Assembly: GCA_012513645.1 (NCBI GenBank)
Contig: JAAZBU010000165.1
Coordinates: 1 to 45,346 of the forward strand
Direction: 5' to 3'
DNA length: 45,346 nucleotides
DNA from: Clostridiales bacterium
GTDB lineage: Bacteria > Bacillota > Clostridia > Christensenellales > Aristaeellaceae
Part shown: positions 27,960 through 35,382 of the stretch, piece by piece
Numbering within the stretch: the stretch's first letter is position 1
How the letters are laid out: each line of letters opens with the position of its first letter
The notes under the pieces: generated by a model
What the model was told of the DNA's origin: nothing
Database searches by the model: none
Seen by the model: the letters and a program-made list of their open reading frames with translations, nothing else
Program-made: the position numbers and the translations under genes

Positions 27960-28168
27960 TGGGAGGCTGGCTGCGGGCCGTCGGCGCGGCGCTGATGCTG
28001 CTGGCAAAATCCCCCGCGCTGCTGATCGCGCTGGGGCACAGTTACCGCGTCTTTCGCCGCAGCTTTGTCCACGCAGCCGCCCGGGAGGGCATGCCCGAGG
28101 AACTGGCGATAGAGCTGGCGCGGGAGATGCGGCCATCGAGCATATTTGCGCAACATCGGCAAAAGTAA
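27959..28168 (+). CDS. Hypothetical small protein with N-terminal hydrophobic segment
   Basis: 69 aa, overlaps upstream stop; one hydrophobic helix. Confidence 0.6.
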   Translation: MGGWLRAVGAALMLLAKSPALLIALGHSYRVFRRSFVHAAAREGMPEELAIELAREMRPSSIFAQHRQK

Positions 28169-28186
28169 AGATTTCTTAAGACGACC

Positions 28187-28213
28187 CGGCGCCGCAGATT
28201 CGCGGCGCCGTTT
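28187..28213 (+). terminator. Rho-independent terminator
   Basis: cggcgccgc agattc gcggcgccg TTTGT. Confidence 0.65.
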
Positions 28214-28253
28214 GTGATAGAATGGTCATACATCAACAAGGAGGGCGATACAA

Positions 28254-29012
28254 ATGACAAAGCGCATGTTTTCCATCCGCGTGGCGGCTGCGGTCATCTG
28301 CCTGTTGCTGCTGGCTGCGCCCCTGGCGCAGGCGGCCGAGGGGCAGATATTGCGCCCCGGCGACCGCGGCGATGCCGTGCGCCGCATGCAGCAGGCGCTG
28401 GGCGGCCTGGGCTACAGCCTGCGGGCCGATGGCGTGTATGGCCCCAAGACGGTGGGGGCGGTGCATGCCTTTCAGCAGCGCAACAGCCTGCGGCAGGATG
28501 GCGTTGCCGGCCCGGTCACGCTGGGCAAGCTATACTCCGGCAAGGCGTTGGGCTATGCCGGCCCCACCGGCGCCGATACCAGCGCCACTGTATCCACCCA
28601 GCGCGACCGCATCCTCTACCTGCGCAGCAGCCAGTCCGACCGGGACAAATCCAACGTCATGGCGCTGATCCCCTCAGGGGCCAATCTGACCGTGCTGGCC
28701 AAGGGCGATCCCTGGACCAAGGTGCGCTATGATGGCAAGACCGGCTATGTGATGACGGGCTTCCTGCGCTTCCCCTCCACGCCAGCGGGCAGCACCGTGC
28801 AGCCGGCGGCAGGCCAGGCCGGGGTGGCCACCCAGCCCGGCCGCAGCCTCAACCTGCGCAGCTCCATGGCCAAGGCCGGCAAGCGCAACATCATCGGCTA
28901 CCTGCCCTCGGGCACGGTGGTGGAGCTGCTGGAGAAGGGCGGCACCTGGAGCAAGGTGCGCCATGGCGGCAAGACCGGTTACGTGATGAGCGGGTTTTTG
29001 CGATTTCCGTAA
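28254..29012 (+). CDS. Secreted peptidoglycan-binding protein with SH3-like domains
   Basis: Signal peptide; PG_binding_1 motif LRPGDRGDAVRRMQQALGGLGY; two SH3 repeats ending GKTGYVMTGFLRFP / GKTGYVMSGFLRFP. Confidence 0.88.
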   Translation: MTKRMFSIRVAAAVICLLLLAAPLAQAAEGQILRPGDRGDAVRRMQQALGGLGYSLRADGVYGPKTVGAVHAFQQRNSLRQDGVAGPVTLGKLYSGKALGYAGPTGADTSATVSTQRDRILYLRSSQSDRDKSNVMALIPSGANLTVLAKGDPWTKVRYDGKTGYVMTGFLRFPSTPAGSTVQPAAGQAGVATQPGRSLNLRSSMAKAGKRNIIGYLPSGTVVELLEKGGTWSKVRHGGKTGYVMSGFLRFP

Positions 29013-29168
29013 TACGAAACTCAAACCTAAACGCTTTGATTGGACTTGTCTTTTTCCGCCTGCGCCTTGCCTCTTTCGGTCAGCGTAGCGCCGCTACGCC
29101 TCCCTCATTCGGCTTCACGCAGTCGAAATTCCTGCGTCCATCCTTGCGTTAATGTTTTCGTTTCGTAT
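29012..29168 (+). repeat. Intergenic repeat element with inverted ends (copy A, 157 bp)
   Basis: ATACGAAAC...GTTTCGTAT ends; interior closely matches copy B (43759-43916); internal palindrome gcgtagcgccgctacgc. Confidence 0.85.
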
Positions 29169-29188
29169 GACATGCATATCAAGCATAA

Positions 29189-29220
29189 AAGGCGTCCCGC
29201 GAACATGCCGCGGGACGCCT
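29189..29220 (-). terminator. Rho-independent terminator for serS
   Basis: aggcgtcccgcg ... cgcgggacgcct with TTTTAT on minus strand. Confidence 0.8.
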
Positions 29221-29241
29221 GCTTATATCTGCCTTGCTGTA

Positions 29242-30528
29242 TCAGGCCTGGCCGATGACCTCCTTGCCCCCCATATACGGGCGCAGGGCCTGGGGGATGC
29301 GCACGGTGCCGTCCTCTTGCAGGTTGTTCTCCAGGAAGGCGATCAGCATTCGCGGCGGGGCCACCACCGTGTTGTTGAGGGTGTGGGCAATCTGGTTTTT
29401 GCCGTTCTCGTCCTTGTAGCGGATGCGCAGGCGGCGCGCCTGGGCGTCGCCCAGGTTGGAGCAGCTGCCCACCTCAAAGTACTTCTGCTGGCGGGGGCTC
29501 CAGGCCTCCACGTCGCAGCTTTTCACCTTCAGGTCGGCCAGGTCGCCCGAGCAGCACTCCAGCGTGCGCACGGGTATGTCCAGTGTGCGGAAGAAGTCTA
29601 CCGTGTTCTGCCACAGCTGATCGTACCAGTGCATGCTGTCCTCGGGCTTGCACACGACGATCATTTCCTGCTTTTCGAACTGGTGGATGCGGTAGACGCC
29701 GCGCTCCTCAATGCCGTGGGCGCCCACCTCCTTGCGAAAGCAGGGGGAGTAGCTGGTAAGGGTCTGGGGCAGGCTGCTTTCGTCCAAAATGTTGTCGATA
29801 AACTTGCCGATCATGCTGTGCTCGCTGGTGCCGATGAGGTACAGGTCCTCCCCTTCGATTTTGTACATCATGTTTTCCATCTCGGCAAAGCTCATCACCC
29901 CGGTGACCACCTCCGCGCGGATCATGTAGGGCGGGATGCAGTAGGTGAAGCCGCGGTCGATCATAAAATCCCGCGCGTAGCTCAGCACCGCCGAGTGCAG
30001 CCGCGCAACATCGCCCAGCAGGTAGTAAAAGCCGTTGCCGCTGGTCTTGCGCGCGCTGTCCAGGTCGATGCCGCTGAGGCGCTCCATGATGTCCACATGG
30101 TAGGGGATGTCCCACTGGGGCACCACAGGCTCGCCGTAGCGCTCGATCTCCACGTTTTCCTGGTCGCTCTTTCCCAGGGGCACGCTGCCATCAATGATCT
30201 GGGGGATCAGCATCATCTTTTCCCGGATCTGCTGGGCGTACTCATCTTCCTTTTGCTCCAGCTGCAGCAGCTCGTCCTGCATGTCCTTCACCTGCTGCTT
30301 GGCGGCCTCTGCCTCCTGCTTTTGCCCCTGCTTCATCATGGCGCCGATCTGCTTGGAGATGCTGTTGCGCTGGCTGCGCAGCCAGTCAGCCCGGCCGATG
30401 GCCTCGCGGTTGAGGCGGTCCAGCTCCAGCACCTCATCCACCAAGGGCAGCTTGTGGTCCTGGTATTTCTTTTTGATGTTCTCGCGCACCAGGTCAGGGT
30501 TGTTGCGGATCAGGTTGATGTCAATCAT
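29242..30528 (-). CDS. serS: Serine-tRNA ligase
   Basis: MIDINLIRNNPDLVRENIKKKYQ start; class II motifs RFYYLLG-like GFYYLLGDVARLH, FRKEVGAHG, GSCSNLGDAQARRLRIRYKD. Confidence 0.96.
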   Translation of the reverse strand: MIDINLIRNNPDLVRENIKKKYQDHKLPLVDEVLELDRLNREAIGRADWLRSQRNSISKQIGAMMKQGQKQEAEAAKQQVKDMQDELLQLEQKEDEYAQQIREKMMLIPQIIDGSVPLGKSDQENVEIERYGEPVVPQWDIPYHVDIMERLSGIDLDSARKTSGNGFYYLLGDVARLHSAVLSYARDFMIDRGFTYCIPPYMIRAEVVTGVMSFAEMENMMYKIEGEDLYLIGTSEHSMIGKFIDNILDESSLPQTLTSYSPCFRKEVGAHGIEERGVYRIHQFEKQEMIVVCKPEDSMHWYDQLWQNTVDFFRTLDIPVRTLECCSGDLADLKVKSCDVEAWSPRQQKYFEVGSCSNLGDAQARRLRIRYKDENGKNQIAHTLNNTVVAPPRMLIAFLENNLQEDGTVRIPQALRPYMGGKEVIGQA

Positions 30529-30559
30529 GGGGATGCCTCCTTGATATTGATGGATAAAA

Positions 30560-30790
30560 TAATGCCCTCCTGCCCCTGCATGGGACGGAAGGCTCCGCGT
30601 TGCCACCCAAGTTGCCGCGCATGCGCACGGCCTCTCTGACGGCTGTATGGGGCCTGCCCCTCCGGCTCCTCGCCGGCCGCTTGGGAAGTGGAACGGCTGC
30701 CTTCACCACCGGGTCACACCGACCCCCGGCTCTCTTGAGGTGTTGCGCAGCCACAGTTTCCCTCGGACGCGTTGGGGGCATTATACGACA
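30560..30790 (-). ncRNA. T-box riboswitch leader of serS
   Basis: Minus strand carries T-box sequence GGGTGGCAACGCGG (30595-30609) followed by a terminator-like stem, with an upstream AGAGAGCCGG...GGTCGGTGTGACCCGG stem; boundaries approximate. Confidence 0.85.
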
Positions 30791-30950
30791 GAAAGCCTGC
30801 CCTTGGCAAGGGTAAAACGAACGCGGTGCGGGACGGTGCTGCGGCATGGGGCGGCAATTGTTACAATCTTGTGACGAATCATCCCAACTTGTTTACCCCC
30901 TCATGGCTTTGTGTTATACTGCATACGGAAACAAAGGCTGAGGAGGGCGC

Positions 30951-32273
30951 ATGGACCTCATCCGCGTCATTGAGCAAAAAAAGCTGGGCAACGCCCTGAG
31001 CAAAGAGGAAATCACCGCCTTTGCCCGGGCGGCGGCCGACCCTGCCACGCCGGATTATCAGTTGGCGGCGCTGCTGATGGCCATCCGCCTCAACGGCATG
31101 GATGCCCGGGAGACGGCCGACCTCACCCTGGCCATGGCCCGCACCGGCGATATGATGGCGCCCGATGTGGGCGGCCTGCCGGTGGACAAGCACTCTACCG
31201 GCGGGGTTGGCGATACCACCACTTTGGTGCTGGTGCCGCTGGTGGCGGCCTGCGGCGCCAAGGTCATCAAGATGAGCGGGCGCGGCCTGGGGCACACCGG
31301 CGGCACGGTGGATAAAATGGAGAGCATCCCCGGCATGCGCACCGAGCTGCCCGAGGAAGAAATTGTCAGCATCGTGCGGCGCATCGGCTGCTGCGTGGCC
31401 GCCCAGTCGGGCGAGCTGGCGCCGGCCGACAAGCGGCTGTACGCCCTGCGGGATGTGACGGCCACGGTGGATTCCATCCCGCTGATCGCGTCGTCCATCA
31501 TGTCAAAGAAATTGGCCACCGGCGCCCAGGGCATCGTGCTGGATATCAAGGTGGGCGACGGCGCCCTGATGAAGACGCTGGAGGACGCCCTGCAGCTGGG
31601 CGATGCCATGGTGGACATCGGCTGCAAGGCCGGGCGGCGCGTCACCGCGCTGGTGACCGGCATGGAGGAGCCGCTGGGCAGCCATGTGGGCAACGCGCTG
31701 GAGGTCGGGGAGGCCATTGACGTGCTGGCCGGGCGCGTGCAGGGGCCGCTACTGGATGTGTCTTTGCTGTTGGGCGAGCAGATGCTGCTGCTGGCCGGCC
31801 TGGCGCAGGACGCGCAGGCCGCCCGCGGCCTGCTGCTGGAGGCGCTGCACAGCGGCAAGGGCCTTGCCAAGCTCAAGGAAATGATCGAGGCGCAGTCGGG
31901 CGACGGCGCCGTTACACAGGATACCGGGCTGCTGCCCCGGGCTGCCCACCGCATCGCGGTGAAGGCGGACAAAAACGGGTATCTTCATGAGGTGGACGCC
32001 ACCCGGGTGGGCCTGATTGCCCAGAGCCTGGGCGCGGGGCGCCTGCGCAAGGAGGATGTGATCGACCCCGCCGTGGGCCTGGTGCTGTTAAAGCGCATCG
32101 GCGACCCGGTGCGCGAGGGCGACCTGCTGGCGCAAGTCCACACCAACCATCCGGACCGGGGCGAACAGGCGGCGCAGGCGCTGCTTCAGGCTCTGCACAT
32201 CGGGGAAGGGTCCGTCCCCAAGGCAAAACAACTGTACGCGGTCATTGCAAAGGACCGCAGGGAGGTAGTATGA
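30951..32273 (+). CDS. Pyrimidine-nucleoside (thymidine) phosphorylase
   Basis: VDKHSTGGVGDTTTLVLVPLVAACGAKVIKMSGRGLGHTGGTVDKMESIPG. Confidence 0.96.
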   Translation: MDLIRVIEQKKLGNALSKEEITAFARAAADPATPDYQLAALLMAIRLNGMDARETADLTLAMARTGDMMAPDVGGLPVDKHSTGGVGDTTTLVLVPLVAACGAKVIKMSGRGLGHTGGTVDKMESIPGMRTELPEEEIVSIVRRIGCCVAAQSGELAPADKRLYALRDVTATVDSIPLIASSIMSKKLATGAQGIVLDIKVGDGALMKTLEDALQLGDAMVDIGCKAGRRVTALVTGMEEPLGSHVGNALEVGEAIDVLAGRVQGPLLDVSLLLGEQMLLLAGLAQDAQAARGLLLEALHSGKGLAKLKEMIEAQSGDGAVTQDTGLLPRAAHRIAVKADKNGYLHEVDATRVGLIAQSLGAGRLRKEDVIDPAVGLVLLKRIGDPVREGDLLAQVHTNHPDRGEQAAQALLQALHIGEGSVPKAKQLYAVIAKDRREVV

Positions 32274-32962
32274 CCCGCAACCGTATTCTGGCCCTGATGC
32301 TCAGCCTGCTGATGATGACGCAGCTTTTCCCGGCCCTGTCCCTGGCGGAGGCCGCAGCCCCCGCATCGGAGACAACGGCAGAACAACCCGCACCCGAAGC
32401 CACCGAAGAAGAAACCACTGAAGAAACAGCCCAGGCATCCCCCGCGCCCGCCTATGACAACCCCTTCCTCAAGATGGACATCATGGACATGAACGAGCAG
32501 CCCTTTGACGTATCGCAGCTGGCCGGCAAGCCGCTGATGCTCAACTTCTGGGCCAGCTGGTGCACCCCCTGCGTGATGGAGATGCCCGACCTCAACGAGC
32601 TGAGCGAGGAGTACAAGGACAAGATGCTCATCGTGGGCATCATGAGCAGCGCGGCCAACTTTACCCAGGACGGCGGCGTCGCGCTGGACCAAAAGGAGAT
32701 AGAAGCCGCCCGCGCGCTGTATGAGAGCAAGGGCATCACCTACCCCTCGCTAATCCCCAACGACCTGATGCTGGCCATCATGTACCAGGTGCCCATCCAG
32801 TCCATCCCCACCACGCTGTTCATCGACGAGAACGGCTACCTGATTCACTCGGTCATCGGCGCGCGCGACAAGGCAAACTGGGCCTCCCTGATGGATCAGG
32901 TGCTGGCCGTCATCAGCGAAAACCCCTCGCCGGCCAAGACCCCGGAAAAGCCCGGTGAGTAA
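32270..32962 (+). CDS. TlpA-family thiol-disulfide oxidoreductase, secreted
   Basis: Signal peptide; NFWASWCTPCVMEMPDLNEL; IQSIPTTLFIDENGYL. Confidence 0.93.
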   Translation: MTRNRILALMLSLLMMTQLFPALSLAEAAAPASETTAEQPAPEATEEETTEETAQASPAPAYDNPFLKMDIMDMNEQPFDVSQLAGKPLMLNFWASWCTPCVMEMPDLNELSEEYKDKMLIVGIMSSAANFTQDGGVALDQKEIEAARALYESKGITYPSLIPNDLMLAIMYQVPIQSIPTTLFIDENGYLIHSVIGARDKANWASLMDQVLAVISENPSPAKTPEKPGE

Positions 32963-33104
32963 TGCCGGTCGGCGCCCGCGCCTGTGGATCCCGCTGAGCC
33001 TGGCGGGCATTCTGCTCATCGCCCTGGGCGCGGCCCGGGGCGAGGTGGACACGGTGTTTCGCAAGGCCATCATGATCTGCCTGGAGTGTATCGGCATTGG
33101 TTAA
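32955..33104 (+). CDS. Small membrane protein with CXXC motif (resembles CD1871A-family micropeptides)
   Basis: GTG start; VSNAGRRPRLWIPLSLAGILLIALGAARGEVDTVFRKAIMICLECIGIG; overlaps both tlpA-like stop and next gene's start; not in the supplied ORF list (<60 aa). Confidence 0.8.
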   Translation: MSNAGRRPRLWIPLSLAGILLIALGAARGEVDTVFRKAIMICLECIGIG

Positions 33105-34128
33105 TGCAAGCAAGCAGCGCATCCGCGGACGGGGGCTGATCCAGCTCCTGTTCGCCGCGCTGACCAACAGCTTTGTGACGGGGTTTGCGGCCGGCAAGAT
33201 CTACCAGGGCGACCTCAAGCGCCTGTGCCACCCCGGGCTCAACTGCTACTCCTGCCCCGGCGCGGTGCTCAGCTGCCCCATTGGCGCCCTGCAGGCGGTG
33301 ATCGGGAGCCGGGCGTTCAACCTGTCGCTGTACCTGATGGGCTTTCTGCTGTTGGTGGGGGCCACGCTGGGGCGGTTTGTGTGCGGCTTCCTGTGCCCGT
33401 TCGGCATGATACAGGAGTGGCTGTACAAGATTCCCTTCCCATGGAAGCGCAACCGCTTCCGGGCGGACACGGCGCTGCGGTACCTCAAGTACGTGATGCT
33501 GGTGGTGCTGGTCATCGCGCTGCCCATGCTGCTGGTCAACGACGCGGGTGCCGGCTCGCCCACCTTCTGCAAGTATGTGTGCCCGGCGGGCACGCTGGAG
33601 GGCGCGGTGCCGCTGGTGCTGCTGTCGGGCGCCGCCAAGGCGCCGGGCGACGCGCTGCCCGCGGGCCCCCTGCAACCCCAGGCATTGCCCGGCCTGCCGG
33701 CGGGGCCGCCCCTTTTGCAGGGCGCGGCGGTGCTGCCCGGCCTGGAGGCCCAGCCCGTATACCAGACCGGCGCGCTGTTTACCTGGAAGATGGCGGTGAT
33801 GGCGCTGGTGATTTTGCTCAGCGTGGTCAACTACCGCCCGTTTTGCAAGTACCTGTGCCCGCTGGGGGCCATCTACGGCCTGCTCAACCCGGTGGCGCTG
33901 TATCGGCTGCGCATGGAGGAGAGCCTGTGCATCCACTGCGGGCGCTGCCGCAAGGCCTGCCTGATGTGCCTGGACCCGGAGCACAGGCAAAACCAGCCCG
34001 AGTGTGTGCGCTGCGGCGACTGTGTCAACGCCTGCCCCACCGGTGCTTTAACCATGGGCTTTGGCGATAAAAGGCGAACGGATGAAACTGCCGGCGCTGC
34101 CTCCCCCGCGAGGCAGACCCGGGGATGA
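33097..34128 (+). CDS. 4Fe-4S binding membrane protein (NapH/PolyFerredoxin-like)
   Basis: CxxxCP-type motifs: GFLCPFG, FCKYVCPAG, FCKYLCPLGAIYG, and two ferredoxin clusters CIHCGRCRKACLMC / CVRCGDCVNACP; TTG start. Confidence 0.9.
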   Translation: MVNASKQRIRGRGLIQLLFAALTNSFVTGFAAGKIYQGDLKRLCHPGLNCYSCPGAVLSCPIGALQAVIGSRAFNLSLYLMGFLLLVGATLGRFVCGFLCPFGMIQEWLYKIPFPWKRNRFRADTALRYLKYVMLVVLVIALPMLLVNDAGAGSPTFCKYVCPAGTLEGAVPLVLLSGAAKAPGDALPAGPLQPQALPGLPAGPPLLQGAAVLPGLEAQPVYQTGALFTWKMAVMALVILLSVVNYRPFCKYLCPLGAIYGLLNPVALYRLRMEESLCIHCGRCRKACLMCLDPEHRQNQPECVRCGDCVNACPTGALTMGFGDKRRTDETAGAASPARQTRG

Positions 34129-34142
34129 AAGGAAGGAATCCT

Positions 34143-35294
34143 ATGAAACGCATGATCCTGCTCCTGCTGGCCCTGATGATGGCGGCGCTGCCTGCCCTGG
34201 CCGCACCGACGGAGGCCATTGCCCCCCTCAGCGTGGACGAACTGCACACCTTTGCCGGCACGCTGCTGGAGCGGGGCATCCGCGAGGGTCTCACGGTAGC
34301 CTCGGGCGAGGAGGGCTACATGGCCGAGGGCGAGGGCTATACCCTCTACCTGTCCAGCGAGGACCTGAGCATGGACACCGTGCTCATCGAGGCCGCGCTG
34401 ACCATGGATTCCACCCACGAGCAGGGCCTGGTAGGGCCCCGGGGCATCGCCGTGACCGACACGCTGAGCGATGTGCTGTCGGCCTACCCCAACGACAACC
34501 CGGTGCTGGCCGGCACCATGACGGGCGCCGTGCTGTACATCTCGGGCGCGCTGCCGGGCGAGGTGGCCACCGGGGTGGTGACCCGCGACGGGCAGGATAT
34601 CAAGCTGGTGGAGCAATCCGTCCTTCAGCCCACTGAGGGCGGCTACCTGCGCCTTGGCCTGCAGTATGTGATTGACAGCGGGCTGGTGGTTGCGCTGCGC
34701 TACTTCAGCGGCGGCGTGCTGACCGAGCAGGAGGCGCAGGACGCCATGACGGCCATCGCCAACCTGCAGGAGGAGACCAGCTACTTCGCCTACGACACCC
34801 AGGACCCCCAGCCCCTGCAGCGCGAGGACATGAGCTTTGCCGGGCTTGACTTCTTCGACATGACGCCTGACATTGCCCAGAGCGTGCTGGGCGACGCCGT
34901 GCACGAGGAAAAGGTAAAGGATTCCACCGGCGAGGAGCTGCGCGTGATGCAGTGGGACGGCATCGAGATCGCCTTTGTGTACGGCTCGGGCGGCCAATTG
35001 AAGCGCGCCGACCGCATCACCGTGACCGGGGCGGGCGTGGAGGGGCCGCGCGGCCTGCGCGTCGGCACCCCGCTGACCATCGCGATGGGCCGCTTTCAGC
35101 ACCCGGCGGAGATACCCGCCGAGGCCGGCACGCTGTACGGCGATGCCGAGAACCAGCAGCCGCCCTACGGCCGCCTGGATATGAACGAGAACAGCGCACA
35201 GCTCAACTACGTCATGGAGCAGGACGGCGAGGCCGTGCGGCTGACAGCCTCCTTCCTGGGGGGCGAGCTGGTGGAGATGGGCGCGACCTACTGA
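34143..35294 (+). CDS. Secreted hypothetical protein
   Basis: Signal peptide MKRMILLLLALMMAALPALAA; no family recognised. Confidence 0.75.
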   Translation: MKRMILLLLALMMAALPALAAPTEAIAPLSVDELHTFAGTLLERGIREGLTVASGEEGYMAEGEGYTLYLSSEDLSMDTVLIEAALTMDSTHEQGLVGPRGIAVTDTLSDVLSAYPNDNPVLAGTMTGAVLYISGALPGEVATGVVTRDGQDIKLVEQSVLQPTEGGYLRLGLQYVIDSGLVVALRYFSGGVLTEQEAQDAMTAIANLQEETSYFAYDTQDPQPLQREDMSFAGLDFFDMTPDIAQSVLGDAVHEEKVKDSTGEELRVMQWDGIEIAFVYGSGGQLKRADRITVTGAGVEGPRGLRVGTPLTIAMGRFQHPAEIPAEAGTLYGDAENQQPPYGRLDMNENSAQLNYVMEQDGEAVRLTASFLGGELVEMGATY

Positions 35295-35382
35295 TTCAGC
35301 TCGGGCCGGGGATGCCGCTGCGCGCATGCCCGGCCCGGTTTGTCCCTTTTCTTTTTGCATACCGACCATCGAAGGAGCGCTT

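Noticed and set aside
29040-29258. Small ORF MDLSFSACALPLSVSVAPLRLPHSASRSR... inside repeat copy A (also present in copy B)
   Set aside because: Conserved only because the DNA element is repeated; no RBS, and the frame extends into the serS terminator; better explained as a non-coding element
33548-33799. 83-aa Cys/Arg-rich alternative-frame ORF inside the 4Fe-4S gene
   Set aside because: No start signals; the composition is explained by reading GC-rich codons in a shifted frame. Considered as evidence of a frameshift but not proven
35017-35199. Repeat-like GC-rich stretches that could be taken for CRISPR or tandem repeats
   Set aside because: No regular repeat/spacer structure here or elsewhere in the window
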